A DNA stretch of 64,000 nucleotides, from NCBI RefSeq assembly GCF_031882575.1, contig NZ_CP134772.1:5739001-5803000 (forward strand), written 5' to 3'. This document shows positions 17,264 to 26,770 of this stretch, one piece after another. Position 1 is the first letter of the stretch. Every line of letters starts with the position of its first letter. This DNA is from Pseudomonas sp. VD-NE ins (GTDB lineage Bacteria > Pseudomonadota > Gammaproteobacteria > Pseudomonadales > Pseudomonadaceae). Both the position numbers and the translations under genes were made by a program. A model generated the notes under the pieces. It made no database searches. It was given only the letters and a program-made list of their open reading frames with translations, and was not told the DNA's origin.

Positions 17264-18151
17264 ATGCTATGGAAAAAAGGCCGACGCAGTGACAACGTCG
17301 TCGATGCCCGTGGTGATGATGCCGGCGGCGGTGGCGGTATGCGTTTCGGCGGCGGCAAAGGCCTGAGCCTTGGAGCAATTCTGCTGATCGTCGGTATCGG
17401 CTGGATCACCGGCCAGGACCCAATGCAGATCCTCGGTCAGCTCGCCGGGCAATCCACCCAACAATCGGCGCCGACCTCGCAAACCCGTCAGGCACCGCCG
17501 GCCAACGATGAACAGGCCGAATTCGTCCGCTCGATCCTCGGCGATACCGAAGACACCTGGGGCGCGATTTTCCAACAGGCCGGGCGCCAATATAAAGACC
17601 CGACTCTGGTGCTGTTCAGCAACCGGGTCAATTCCGCCTGCGGTCTGGCCACCTCGGCCACCGGCCCGTTCTACTGCCCCGCCGACCAGAAGGTCTATCT
17701 GGACATGGCGTTCTTCCAGGAAATGTCGCAACGCTTCAAAGCGGCGGGCGACTTTGCCCAGGCCTACGTGATAGCGCATGAAGTCGGACACCATGTACAG
17801 ACGCTTCTCGGCGTCTCGGCGAAAATTCAGACAGCCCGTCAGCAAGGTCGGCAGATGGAAGGTGATGGCGGTTTGCTGGTGCGTCAGGAATTGCAGGCCG
17901 ACTGCCTCGCCGGCGTCTGGGCCTACAGTGCGCAGAAGCGTTTGAACTGGCTGGAACCGGGCGATATCGAAGAGGCCTTGAACGCGGCAAACGCCATCGG
18001 TGATGATCGCCTGCAACAACAGGGTCAGGGCCGTGTGGTGCCGGACTCGTTTACCCACGGTACGTCGGCGCAAAGGGTGCGCTGGTTCAAAACCGGATTC
18101 GCGCAGGGCCAGGTCGGCCAGTGCGACACCTTCGCGGCGAAAAACCTGTAA
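17264..18151 (+). CDS. ypfJ: Neutral zinc metallopeptidase, YpfJ family
   Basis: A 295-residue membrane-anchored putative protease. A Gly-rich N-terminus is followed by one membrane helix (about residues 34-48, LSLGAILLIVGIGWI) and a Gln/Thr-rich linker. The zinc site HEVGHH is at residues 172-177, with the likely third ligand in RQELQADCLAG. Cysteines CGLAT and FYCPA may form a disulfide. The family (PF04228) is widespread and its substrate is unknown. AGAGGA lies nine bases before the start. The stop abuts the start of the next gene. Confidence 0.9.
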   Translation: MLWKKGRRSDNVVDARGDDAGGGGGMRFGGGKGLSLGAILLIVGIGWITGQDPMQILGQLAGQSTQQSAPTSQTRQAPPANDEQAEFVRSILGDTEDTWGAIFQQAGRQYKDPTLVLFSNRVNSACGLATSATGPFYCPADQKVYLDMAFFQEMSQRFKAAGDFAQAYVIAHEVGHHVQTLLGVSAKIQTARQQGRQMEGDGGLLVRQELQADCLAGVWAYSAQKRLNWLEPGDIEEALNAANAIGDDRLQQQGQGRVVPDSFTHGTSAQRVRWFKTGFAQGQVGQCDTFAAKNL

Positions 18152-19105
18152 ATGCATAAATGGCTTTTGGCGTTACTGATTGTTGGCAGCACTGCGCAAG
18201 CCGCCGGTGTCGATGCGATCAGCCCCGGTCGTTTGCAACTCAAGGCCGGGGAAATGGCTGTGGGCATTGGTCCTGCGCCGGAGAAAATCGAGCGCGTGCT
18301 GATCGTCATTCATGGCCGACTACGCAACGCCGAGACCTATCGCAAAAGCGCCGAAAGTGCGGCGGAGCTGGCGGGACAAACCGCTCATACGCTGGTGATT
18401 GCCCCGCAGTTTCTCAATGAAAGCGACGTGGCCCTGTATTCGTTGCCGCCGACCTTGCTGCGCTGGCAGGGCAATGACTGGATGGGCGGCGGATTATCCA
18501 CAGGGCCGAACCCATTGAGTTCCTACGCCGCGCTCGATGAGATCGTCGCGCGGATCAGCGATCGCAAACAGTTTCCCGACGTGAAGCAGATTGTGATCTT
18601 CGGCCACTCTGGCGGCGGCCAGGTGGTGCAGCGTTATGCCCTGCTGGCCAAGGATCAGCCAGCGTTGAAGGCCAACGGCATTCGCCTGCGCTATGTGGTG
18701 GCCAATCCGTCTTCCTATGCGTATTTCAATGAGCAACGGCCGGTGGCGTTCGATCACGCCAAGTGCGTAGGCTTCAATCGCTGGAAGTACGGTTTGTCGG
18801 ACATGCCGGTGTATGCCGGTGGGCAAACGCCGTTGCAGCTTGAGAGCAGTTACGTCAAACGCGAGGTGATTTATCTGCTTGGACAGCAGGACGTCGATCC
18901 CAAGCATCCAGCCCTGGACAAGGGTTGTGAAGCCGAAGCGCAGGGTGCGTATCGCCTGGAGCGTGGCAAGTTTTACTTCGGTTATTTGCTGCGCCGCCAT
19001 CCCGAGGGCGTCAATCAGCGGCTGGTGGAAGTGCCCGGGGTCGGGCATAACGGCGATGGCATGCTGACCTCGCCGGAGGGGCAGAAGGCGTTGTTTGAAC
19101 AGTAA
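18152..19105 (+). CDS. Secreted alpha/beta hydrolase
   Basis: A 317-residue protein with a short signal peptide (MHKWLLALLIVGSTAQA). The hydrolase core has LIVIHGRLRNAETY (oxyanion region), nucleophile S153 in FGHSGGGQVVQ and a C-terminal catalytic His in VPGVGHNGDGML. Substrate unknown; an esterase is most likely. The start codon follows the ypfJ stop with no gap, suggesting co-expression of two envelope hydrolases. Confidence 0.8.
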   Translation: MHKWLLALLIVGSTAQAAGVDAISPGRLQLKAGEMAVGIGPAPEKIERVLIVIHGRLRNAETYRKSAESAAELAGQTAHTLVIAPQFLNESDVALYSLPPTLLRWQGNDWMGGGLSTGPNPLSSYAALDEIVARISDRKQFPDVKQIVIFGHSGGGQVVQRYALLAKDQPALKANGIRLRYVVANPSSYAYFNEQRPVAFDHAKCVGFNRWKYGLSDMPVYAGGQTPLQLESSYVKREVIYLLGQQDVDPKHPALDKGCEAEAQGAYRLERGKFYFGYLLRRHPEGVNQRLVEVPGVGHNGDGMLTSPEGQKALFEQ

Positions 19106-19129
19106 GTTGTGCGGTGGATGATCTGGCCT

Positions 19130-19226
19130 CTTCGCGAGCAGGCTCGCTCCCACATTGGATTGATGCATTGCACAAAATCTCTGTGCACTGAAGATCTAAT
19201 GTGGGAGCGAGCCTGCTCGCGAAGGC
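19130..19226. repeat. REPIN, GGGAGCGAGC class, reversed orientation
   Basis: CTTCGCGAGCAGGCTCGCTC (from 19130) faces GTGGGAGCGAGCCTGCTCGC (from 19201), so the two REPs point the opposite way to the copy at 5876. Confidence 0.88.
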
Positions 19227-19248
19227 GTCTTTCCAGACAGCAAAAATC

Positions 19249-19842
19249 TCAGGCCAGCAGCATCCGCCGCAACTCGACACAATCCTTTGCATGCCAATCG
19301 GTCAACTCCGGCCAAGGGTTTTCCGGCAGATTCACCAACACCGTCTGCGCCCCCGCCGCTCTCCCGCAATCCAGATCAAAGCGGTAATCACCGACCATCA
19401 CCATCTCGCTGGCCGGCACGTCCCAGGCATCTGCCAGTTTCAGCAAGCCACCCGGATGCGGCTTCGGCGGCGCTTCGTCGCGGCCCAGTACATCGTCCAC
19501 CGCGAAACAGTCGGCCAAACCAATCGCTTCCAGCGTCACGTGCGCCAGTTCCCGCGCGTTGCGGGTCAGAATGCCGAGGCGATAACCGCGCGCATGCAGG
19601 TCTCGCACCAGCTCCACCGCCCCGGCGGCCGGGGTCGAGCCCAACGCCAGATCGCGCTCGTGCTCCAGCAACCAGGCATGTTTCGCCGCCGCCTCATCCG
19701 CCGGCAATGCAGCGAGATGAGTGAGGATGTCGTCCTCCGGCGGAATCGCCAGCGCCACGCGAATCGCCGCAAAATCATGCACGGCGACGGTCAACGTGCC
19801 GTCCATATCGAACACCCAGTGCTTGACCTCTTTCAGACTCAT
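19249..19842 (-). CDS. HAD-superfamily phosphatase (phosphoglycolate phosphatase-like)
   Basis: A 197-residue haloacid-dehalogenase hydrolase. Motif I is VFDMDGTLT (nucleophilic Asp and general-acid Asp), motif II is LGILTRNAREL, motif III is the Lys in PPKPHPGGLLKLA and motif IV is VMVGDYRFDLDCG. The small helical cap suggests a low-molecular-weight phosphate substrate. The ATG at 19842 overlaps the tesB stop by four bases, so it is the second gene of a tesB operon; a start further upstream would lie deep in tesB and is unlikely. Confidence 0.87.
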   Translation of the reverse strand: MSLKEVKHWVFDMDGTLTVAVHDFAAIRVALAIPPEDDILTHLAALPADEAAAKHAWLLEHERDLALGSTPAAGAVELVRDLHARGYRLGILTRNARELAHVTLEAIGLADCFAVDDVLGRDEAPPKPHPGGLLKLADAWDVPASEMVMVGDYRFDLDCGRAAGAQTVLVNLPENPWPELTDWHAKDCVELRRMLLA

Positions 19843-20708
19843 GCCCAGTCCTTGCGATGGCGGATCAGGCCTTCCTGCGTCACCGAAGCGACCAGTTGCC
19901 CGGCGCGGTTGTACACGCTGCCACGGGAGAATCCACGGGAATTGCCGGCCCACGGGCTGTCCATCGCGTAGAGCAACCAGTCATCGGCGCGCAGATCGTT
20001 GTGGAACCACAATGCGTGATCAAGGCTGGCGACCTGCATGTCTTTCTGCCACACCGACTTGCCGTGGGGCAGCATCGAGGTGGTCAGCAGACCGAAGTCC
20101 GAAGCGTAGGCCAGCAAGTATTTGTGCAGCGCAGGAATATCGGCCAGCGCGCCGTCAGCACGAAACCAAACATATTTGATCGGATCGGCCGGTTGCGGGT
20201 TGTACGGGTCTTTTTCAGTGACCGGGCGCACTTCGATCGGCTTCGGGCACAGCAGCTTTTCACGCATGTGCTCGGGGATCAGTTGCGCGCGTTGCTGAAA
20301 CAGCTCCAGCTCCGACGGCAGGTTTTCCGGGCCGACCACTACCGGCATCTGGCTTTGGTGCTCGAAGCCAGCCTCGTCGTACTGGAACGAAGCGCTGCAG
20401 GTGAAGATCGGATGGCCCTTCTGGATCGCCGTGACGCGGCGAGTGCTGAAGCTGCCACCATCGCGCACGCGATCAACCGAATAAACCACCGGCAACTTGG
20501 CATCGCCCGGACGCAGGAAATAACCGTGCATCGAATGCACATGACGTGTTTCTTCAACCGTCTGACTGGCCGCCGACAGCGACTGACCGAGCACCTGGCC
20601 ACCGAACAACTGACGGAAACCCAGATCCTGGCTGCGGCCACGGAACAGGTTTTCTTCGATCGGTTCCAGGGTCAGCAGGTCGACCAGATCTTCCAACACT
20701 TGGCTCAT
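19839..20708 (-). CDS. tesB: Acyl-CoA thioesterase II
   Basis: A 289-residue double hot-dog thioesterase hydrolysing medium and long acyl-CoAs to free acids and CoA. Recognisable segments are FGGQVLGQSLSAASQTV in the first domain, HSMHGYFLRPGD, and in the second domain SLDHALWFHNDLRADDWLLY with the catalytic Asp, ending SVTQEGLIRHRK with the catalytic Gln. Length equals E. coli TesB (286 aa). P. aeruginosa has tesB next to a GNAT gene, as here. Confidence 0.93.
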   Translation of the reverse strand: MSQVLEDLVDLLTLEPIEENLFRGRSQDLGFRQLFGGQVLGQSLSAASQTVEETRHVHSMHGYFLRPGDAKLPVVYSVDRVRDGGSFSTRRVTAIQKGHPIFTCSASFQYDEAGFEHQSQMPVVVGPENLPSELELFQQRAQLIPEHMREKLLCPKPIEVRPVTEKDPYNPQPADPIKYVWFRADGALADIPALHKYLLAYASDFGLLTTSMLPHGKSVWQKDMQVASLDHALWFHNDLRADDWLLYAMDSPWAGNSRGFSRGSVYNRAGQLVASVTQEGLIRHRKDWA

Positions 20709-20819
20709 TCAGACTCTCCTCACACAAAGCACTATGCCGCGCAGTCTTGGCTGCGGCGGCCGATTCAGATTCTGGCGCGGGCCAATGATATGGCGGCCAT
20801 TGTAAACGTCCGTGTCGGC

Positions 20820-21389
20820 TTATCCATGCAAGGTTTGCAGCCATTGTTCCCGGGTGATGCGGTAGAGCAGGTGCCTGCACAGCGGATGATCGACGGCCAG
20901 TTTCGGGTGATCGAAATCATCTTCCGGGGCGTGATGCATGCCAATCGCCTGCATGACTTTCTCTGAGGGCAAATTGGATTGCGCGGTGAAGGAGACGATT
21001 TCCTTCAAGGCCAAGCGATCAAAGCCGCAGCGTAGAGCGGTCCATGCCGCTTCACTGGCGTAACCCAGGCCCCAATGTTCCTTGGCCAGGCGCCAACCGA
21101 TTTCCACCGCAGGCGTGAACGGTGCATCGAAGCCGACCACGCCGAGCCCGGTGAAACCAATGAATTCGCCGCTGTCCTTGCGCTCCAGTGCCCACAAGCC
21201 AAAACCGTGCTCGGCAAAATGCCCGCGCACGCGGCCGATCATCGAAGCGCTTTCCAGTCGGCTCAACGGGGCCGGAAAATAACGCATCACTTGAGGATCG
21301 GCGCACATCGCGGCAAATGCCGGCAAATCCTCGTCCTGCCACTGACGCATCAGCAAGCGCGCGCTTTCAAGTTCCAGTATCGGCTCCAT
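20820..21389 (-). CDS. GNAT-family acetyltransferase (RimJ/RimL type)
   Basis: A 189-residue N-acetyltransferase. It opens LELESARLLMRQWQDEDLPAFAAM as in RimJ/RimL-like enzymes. It has the FTGLGVVGFDAPFTPAVEIGWRLAKEHWG core and the acetyl-CoA loop GLGYASEAAWTAL, followed by NLPSEKVMQAIGM. Target unknown. ATG 21389 was chosen over longer starts because AGGGG lies just upstream and the family begins here. Confidence 0.85.
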   Translation of the reverse strand: MEPILELESARLLMRQWQDEDLPAFAAMCADPQVMRYFPAPLSRLESASMIGRVRGHFAEHGFGLWALERKDSGEFIGFTGLGVVGFDAPFTPAVEIGWRLAKEHWGLGYASEAAWTALRCGFDRLALKEIVSFTAQSNLPSEKVMQAIGMHHAPEDDFDHPKLAVDHPLCRHLLYRITREQWLQTLHG

Positions 21390-21471
21390 CGTGCCCCTCC
21401 GTTTCCATGCCGCAAGTCTACATCGCTGGTAGGATCCTTCACTCTTTCCTACGTTCCTACATGAAACCGCC

Positions 21472-22392
21472 ATGCCACTGCCGCTGATCTACCACGAAGA
21501 CTACAGCCCCGAGTTTCCGGCGGATCACCGCTTCCCGATGGACAAGTTTCGTTTGCTGCGCGATCACCTGGTCGACAGCGGTCTGACCCGCGATGCCGAC
21601 CTGCTGCGCCCGGAGATCTGCCCCAACGACATCCTCGCCCTCGCCCATGACCGTGCGTATATCGAACGCTACATGAGCGGCGAGTTGTCCCGCGAAGACC
21701 AGCGGCGCCTCGGCCTGCCGTGGAACGAAGCGTTGGCACGGCGTACGGTGCGCGCGGTCGGCGGTTCGATTCTGGCGGCGGAAAAAGCCCTGGAGCATGG
21801 ACTGGCCTGCCACTTGGCCGGCGGCACTCATCACGCGCATTACGATTACCCGGCAGGCTTCTGCATCTTCAATGATCTGGCGATCATCAGCCATTACCTG
21901 CTGCAAAGCGGCCGGGTGAATCGCGTGCTGATCTTCGACTGCGACGTGCATCAGGGCGACGGCACCGCGCGAATCCTGCATGACACGCCGGAGGCGATTA
22001 CCGTTTCCCTGCACTGCGAGAAGAACTTTCCTGCACGCAAAGCGGAAAGTGACTGGGATATTCCACTGCCCAAAGGCATGGGCGATGCCGATTATTTGAA
22101 AGTGGTCGATGACACACTCAATTACCTGCTGCCGCTGTATCAACCGGATCTGGTGCTGTATGACGCCGGCGTCGATGTACACAAGGACGATGCCCTCGGT
22201 TATCTGCAACTGACGGACGAAGGCGTCGCCGCCCGCGATGAAAGCGTGATGCGCCATTGCCTGGGCCGCGATATCCCGGTGATGGGCGTAATTGGCGGCG
22301 GCTACAGCAAGGATCGCCACGCCCTCGCCCGCCGCCACGGCATCCTCCATCACAGTGCGCAACGGGTCTGGCAGTCACACGGTTGTCATTGA
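21472..22392 (+). CDS. Histone-deacetylase-family (class II/IV) amidohydrolase
   Basis: A 306-residue zinc-dependent deacetylase-fold enzyme. Key sites are LAGGTHHAHYDYPAGFC (active-site His pair), IFDCDVHQGDGT (zinc Asp and His), YDAGVDVHKDDALG (second zinc Asp) and IGGGYSKD. Bacterial members deacetylate acetylpolyamines, acetoin-related compounds or protein lysines; which applies here is not visible. Start ATG at 21472. No operon partner. Confidence 0.88.
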   Translation: MPLPLIYHEDYSPEFPADHRFPMDKFRLLRDHLVDSGLTRDADLLRPEICPNDILALAHDRAYIERYMSGELSREDQRRLGLPWNEALARRTVRAVGGSILAAEKALEHGLACHLAGGTHHAHYDYPAGFCIFNDLAIISHYLLQSGRVNRVLIFDCDVHQGDGTARILHDTPEAITVSLHCEKNFPARKAESDWDIPLPKGMGDADYLKVVDDTLNYLLPLYQPDLVLYDAGVDVHKDDALGYLQLTDEGVAARDESVMRHCLGRDIPVMGVIGGGYSKDRHALARRHGILHHSAQRVWQSHGCH

Positions 22393-22530
22393 GCTGTGCT
22401 GCGTTACCCACAATCGCTGTGGAACGGCCTGTGGATAACCTGAGTGAAAGGGACTGCAGGCCATACCTTTCTTGGCCTGCAGCGCACTGACTATTTTTTA
22501 ACCAAGTACTGAATCAAACGAAAATACCCT

Positions 22531-22619
22531 TGTGGGAGCGAGCCTGCTCGCGAAGGCGGCGGTACACTCAACATTTCACTGACTGACCCACCGCTTTCGC
22601 GAGCAGGCTCGCTCCCACA
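22531..22619. repeat. REPIN, GGGAGCGAGC class
   Basis: TGTGGGAGCGAGCCTGCTCG and its reverse complement are separated by a spacer, upstream of the flavoprotein gene. Confidence 0.88.
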
Positions 22620-22673
22620 TTGATCTGCGCTGTTAGAATGCGCGCCTTATCCCGCCATACCGCAGCGCATGCC

Positions 22674-23921
22674 ATGATCCAGAACTCCGCCTCCTCCCCC
22701 GCTCACGTCGCCATCATCGGCGGTGGCCCCGCCGGCCTGATGGCTGCCGAAGTGCTGAGCCAGGCCGGAATCCGCGTCGATCTCTACGACGGCATGCCCT
22801 CGGTGGGCCGCAAGTTCCTGCTGGCCGGCGTCGGCGGGATGAACATCACCCACTCCGAAGCCTACCCGGCGTTCCTCTCGCGTTACGCCGAGCGAGCTCC
22901 GCAAATCGCCCCGCTGCTGCGCGGTTTCGATGCCGATGCGCTGTGCACATGGATTCACGATCTGGGCATCGAAACCTTTGTCGGCAGCTCCGGCCGGGTT
23001 TTTCCTACGGACATGAAAGCCGCGCCACTGTTGCGCGCCTGGCTCAAGCGCCTGCGTGACAGCGGCGTAGTTATCCACACCCGCCACCGCTGGCTCGGCT
23101 GGGATGAACACGGCGCGCTGCGCATCGACAGCCCCGAAGGTGAAATCACCGTCAAGCCCGATGCCACCCTGCTCGCCCTTGGCGGCGGCAGTTGGTCGCG
23201 CCTCGGTTCCGACGGTGCGTGGATGCTGCCGCTGGAACAACGCGGCGTAGGACTGGCGCCGTTACAGCCAAGTAATTGCGGCTTCGAGGTCCAGGCCTGG
23301 AGCGATTTGATGGTGAGCAAATTCGCCGGCGCGCCGCTGAAAAACATCGCCATCGGTTTGAACGACGACGTTCCACGCTTGGGCGAATGCGTGATTACCG
23401 CGGCCGGGATTGAGGGCAGTCTGATTTATGCGCTGTCGGCGCCGATTCGTGAGGCAATCAATCAACATGGCGCGGCGGTTATTCACATCGATCTGCTGCC
23501 CGGCCGACCTGTGGATAAATTGCAGACGGCGTTGAGCAAACCACGTGGCTCGCGTTCGATGGCCAAGCATCTGCACAGTCAGGTGGGGATTGATGGGGTG
23601 AAAGCGGCGTTGTTGCGTGAGTTGACTGATGCGGCAACCTTCGCCGATCCGGCGCTGTTGTCGCGGGCGATCAAGGCGCTACCGCTGACGTTGGTAAAAA
23701 CCCGTCCATTGGACGAGGCGATCAGCAGTGCTGGTGGCGTGACGTTCGAGACGATGGATGAGCGTTTGATGCTCAAGGCGTTGCCGGGGGTGTTTTGTGC
23801 AGGCGAGATGCTCGATTGGGAAGCGCCGACGGGCGGCTATTTGCTGACGGGGTGTTTTGCCAGTGGGCGGGCGGCGGGGTTGGGTATTGTGCAGTGGCTC
23901 AAGTCCGAGGCGTCTGCCTGA
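22674..23921 (+). CDS. HI0933-like (TIGR03862-type) NAD(P)/FAD flavoprotein
   Basis: A 415-residue flavoprotein of the HI0933/YhiN superfamily. The FAD fold is HVAIIGGGPAGLMAAEVL. The GRKFLLAGVGGMNITHSE region replaces the GGGRCNVTN of the main YhiN group, which points to the TIGR03862 branch. The C-terminal FAD site is FCAGEMLDWEAPTGGYLL then GCFASGRAAG. Physiological role unknown. The ATG at 22674 follows the REPIN closely; longer starts overlap it. Confidence 0.87.
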   Translation: MIQNSASSPAHVAIIGGGPAGLMAAEVLSQAGIRVDLYDGMPSVGRKFLLAGVGGMNITHSEAYPAFLSRYAERAPQIAPLLRGFDADALCTWIHDLGIETFVGSSGRVFPTDMKAAPLLRAWLKRLRDSGVVIHTRHRWLGWDEHGALRIDSPEGEITVKPDATLLALGGGSWSRLGSDGAWMLPLEQRGVGLAPLQPSNCGFEVQAWSDLMVSKFAGAPLKNIAIGLNDDVPRLGECVITAAGIEGSLIYALSAPIREAINQHGAAVIHIDLLPGRPVDKLQTALSKPRGSRSMAKHLHSQVGIDGVKAALLRELTDAATFADPALLSRAIKALPLTLVKTRPLDEAISSAGGVTFETMDERLMLKALPGVFCAGEMLDWEAPTGGYLLTGCFASGRAAGLGIVQWLKSEASA

Positions 23922-23924
23922 ACC

Positions 23925-24252
23925 CTCACCCCAGCCCTCTCCCAGAGGGAGAGGGGGCCGACCGAGGTGTCTGATGTCATCCATCGACCTGAAACACCGA
24001 GTCGATTATGGATTCGGCCAGCCAACCGAAGTGTCTGGCGAAGGCCCTGTCGATTGTGGATTCACAGCGGTAGGATCAGGTCGGCGTAATTCCCGAATAC
24101 CCCCAATCAGCCCCCTCTCCCTCGGGAGAGGGGGCCGACTGAGGTGTCTGGCGAAGCTCTGTCGATTATGGATTCACAACAGAAGAATCAGGTCGGCGTA
24201 CTTCGGGAGCATCCCCCAATCAGTCCCCTCTCCCCCTGGGAGAGGGCTAGGC
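23925..24252. repeat. Long intergenic repeat with CCCTCTCCC/GGGAGAGGG ends, expanded copy
   Basis: A 330-bp non-coding stretch built of related segments. CCCTCTCCC and GGGAGAGGG pairs flank blocks containing CCGACCGAGGTGTCTG, GTCGATTATGGATTCAC and CAGGTCGGCGTA; the inner block recurs two to three times. A shorter single-unit copy lies at 45285-45474. It fills the interval between two convergent genes and contains no plausible gene. Confidence 0.8.
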
Positions 24253-24282
24253 GGGCGGCGTTCCGATGAGGGGCTTTTGACT

Positions 24283-25620
24283 TTAAGGCTTACGCTTACG
24301 CGGCCCAGTGTTAAACACCGGCACTTTACGCACAGGCTTGATCGAAGGCTCCGGCGCCTGAGTCTCGCCACTATCAACCCACTTGCCCAGATTGCGCTTG
24401 CCGCCACCACCCGAAGCTTTCGGCTTCTTGGGTTTCTTCGGCTTCTTGATCACCTGACCGCTGGCATCGGTGTCCGGCACGCGGTGCTCAGGTTCGAAAT
24501 CCGGTTCGTTTTGACGTTTCAAGGTCTGGCGCGTCAGCATTTCAATCGCCGACAACATGTTCACTTCATCCGCACAGACCAGCGAGATCGCCTCGCCCGT
24601 CGCGCCAGCACGGCCCGTGCGGCCGATACGGTGAATGTAGTCTTCAGCCACGATCGGCAGATCGAAGTTGATCACCAACGGCAGATCTTCGATATCCAGG
24701 CCCCGCGCCGCAACGTCAGTCGCGACCAGAATCTGCACTTCACTGAGCTTGAAACGATCCAGCGCACGCTGACGGGTCGCCTGAGGTTTGTCACCGTGGA
24801 TACCGTCGGCATTCACACCCAGGCCCTGAAGCTTTTCCACCAGTGCATCGACACCATTGCGCGTCTTGGCGAACACCAGCACCTGCTTCCACTTGTTCTT
24901 GCGCATCAGGTGCACGAACAGTTCGGCCTTGCGCTTCTTGTCTACCGTGACGATCCACTGCTTGACCGTATTGGCGGCGACGTTGCGCGGGCTGACTTCG
25001 ATGCTCAGCGGATCGTTGAGCATCTGCCCGGCGAGCAGGCGGATGTCATCGGAAAAGGTCGCGGAGAACAGCAGGGTCTGGCGCTTTTTCGGCAGCATGC
25101 GGTAAATGTTCGCCAGTTCTTCGGAGAAGCCCAGGTCGAGCATACGATCGGCTTCATCCAGCACCAGGGTTTGCAGCTGATCGAGTTTCAGCGCGTTCTG
25201 GCGGAACAGGTCGATCAGGCGACCGGGCGTGGCGACCAGCACATCGACGCCGCCGCGCAGCTTCATCATTTGCGGGTTGATGCTGACGCCACCGTAAACC
25301 GCATAAGTGCGCAGCGGCAGGTTTTCGGCGTACTGGCGCACAGACTCATGAACCTGCTCGGCCAGCTCGCGGGTCGGCACCAGAATCAGCGAACGCGCCG
25401 AGTTGGCAGCGACTTTCGGCCCTTCCATGCTCAGCAACTGCAGCAGTGGCAAGGCGAAACCGGCGGTTTTGCCAGTGCCGGTCTGAGCCGCTGCCATCAG
25501 GTCACGACCCGCCAGCACGGCCGGAATGGCTTGCGCCTGAACCGGCGTCGGGGTCTGGTAGCCGAGCTTCTCGAGGGAGCGCAGCAAGGGTTCGATCAGG
25601 CCAAGGGTGGCGAAAGTCAT
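24283..25620 (-). CDS. rhlE: DEAD-box ATP-dependent RNA helicase RhlE
   Basis: A 445-residue helicase. N-terminal Q motif region (LGYQTPTPVQAQAIP), Walker A AAQTGTGKT (about 44-52), PTRELAEQ, TPGRLIDL, VLDEADRMLD, LFSATFSD, and in domain 2 IVATDVAARGLDIEDL and HRIGRTGRAG. The C-terminal tail is basic (KKPKKPKKPKASGGGGK), which in RhlE proteins aids RNA binding. It unwinds structured RNA in RNA turnover and ribosome assembly, likely better at low temperature. Start ATG 25620 gives the standard N-terminus; upstream in-frame sequence is not conserved-looking. Confidence 0.94.
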   Translation of the reverse strand: MTFATLGLIEPLLRSLEKLGYQTPTPVQAQAIPAVLAGRDLMAAAQTGTGKTAGFALPLLQLLSMEGPKVAANSARSLILVPTRELAEQVHESVRQYAENLPLRTYAVYGGVSINPQMMKLRGGVDVLVATPGRLIDLFRQNALKLDQLQTLVLDEADRMLDLGFSEELANIYRMLPKKRQTLLFSATFSDDIRLLAGQMLNDPLSIEVSPRNVAANTVKQWIVTVDKKRKAELFVHLMRKNKWKQVLVFAKTRNGVDALVEKLQGLGVNADGIHGDKPQATRQRALDRFKLSEVQILVATDVAARGLDIEDLPLVINFDLPIVAEDYIHRIGRTGRAGATGEAISLVCADEVNMLSAIEMLTRQTLKRQNEPDFEPEHRVPDTDASGQVIKKPKKPKKPKASGGGGKRNLGKWVDSGETQAPEPSIKPVRKVPVFNTGPRKRKP

Positions 25621-25672
25621 GGAAGTACCGTAGGAAAAAATGACGCGGGCATGCAATGCCGCGCAGTTTACC

Positions 25673-26608
25673 CTAATTCGTACGTTGTTCTGCGGGAACG
25701 ACTGTCGGCGCCACGACTGGCGGCTGTGCCGGACGACGCCACTGCGGCAAACCAATCAACACCACGGCGCTGATGATCACCAGCATCGCCAGCGCTTCCT
25801 CGATCCCGATGGTCTCGCCGACGAACACAATCCCCAGCAACACCGCGACCGCCGGGTTGACGTAGGCATAACTGGTCGCCGCCGCCGGACGCACGTGCTT
25901 GAGCAGGTACATATAAGAGTTGAAGGCGATGATCGAGCCGAAGAAGATCAGGTACGCCAGCGCCAGCCAACCTTCAACCGGAGGCATCGCTTGCAGATGC
26001 TCGCCACTGACAGCGCTGCCGATCAGCAACACCACACCGCCGACCAGCATCTCCACCGCGCTGGCCATCGCGCCCTGCGGCAACGGCAAGTGCCTACTCC
26101 ACACCGAACCGAACGCCCAGGTCGCCGCCGCGAAAATCAGCAGCGCTGCGCCCATCGGGCTGGATTGCAGGTTGGAGCCCATGTTGAGCATGGCGATGCC
26201 GATAATGCCCAGCGCCACCCCGGCCCATTCCAGACGGGTATTGCGCGCGCCCCAGAAATATCCACAGAGCAACGTGAACAACGGCACCGTCGCCACCGCC
26301 AATGCTGCAACACCGGAAGCCACGCCCGTGTGCTCGGCCACGCTCACCGCGCCATTACCGAAGCTGAGCAGCAAAATCCCGATGATCCCCGCCGCTTTCC
26401 ACTGCGCCCAGGTCGGCGCCGGAGCCCCGCGCCAGCGCAGAAAGGCGTACATCAACGAACCGGCAATCACGAAGCGCACACCGCCGAGCATCAGTGGCGG
26501 CCAGTACTCGACGCCAATGCGGATCACCAGATAGGTCGACCCCCAAATCACATATAGCGCAAAAAACGCGGCGATCAGCGGCAAGGAAAAACGGCGCACG
26601 GCAGACAT
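25673..26608 (-). CDS. yedA: YedA-like drug/metabolite exporter (EamA)
   Basis: A 311-residue, ten-helix DMT transporter with two EamA repeats. It begins SLPLIAAFFALYVIWGSTYL and contains the YedA-like segments SFGNGAVSVAEHTGVASG and SYMYLLKHVRPAAATSYAYV. Members are predicted to export small metabolites or amino acids. It diverges from an Lrp/AsnC regulator across a 160-bp interval, an arrangement common for amino-acid exporters and their activators. Confidence 0.87.
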   Translation of the reverse strand: MSAVRRFSLPLIAAFFALYVIWGSTYLVIRIGVEYWPPLMLGGVRFVIAGSLMYAFLRWRGAPAPTWAQWKAAGIIGILLLSFGNGAVSVAEHTGVASGVAALAVATVPLFTLLCGYFWGARNTRLEWAGVALGIIGIAMLNMGSNLQSSPMGAALLIFAAATWAFGSVWSRHLPLPQGAMASAVEMLVGGVVLLIGSAVSGEHLQAMPPVEGWLALAYLIFFGSIIAFNSYMYLLKHVRPAAATSYAYVNPAVAVLLGIVFVGETIGIEEALAMLVIISAVVLIGLPQWRRPAQPPVVAPTVVPAEQRTN

Positions 26609-26770
26609 GGGCAGCTCGACAGTCAGATTCGGGGACTGCTTATTCTAGAAAGGCCAGAGAGCAAAAATAAGTTACAAAACCTGTTTATCAGGGCAGTACA
26701 CTTTTGAAATCACGAAGATCGACGGGATATACCGCGATTTCGAAAGTCTGGCATTTTCAGGAGTACGGCC

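Noticed and set aside
23857..25773. 638-codon plus-strand frame through the long repeat and opposite rhlE
   Set aside because: Crosses a non-coding repeat and then reads antisense to rhlE; no domain.
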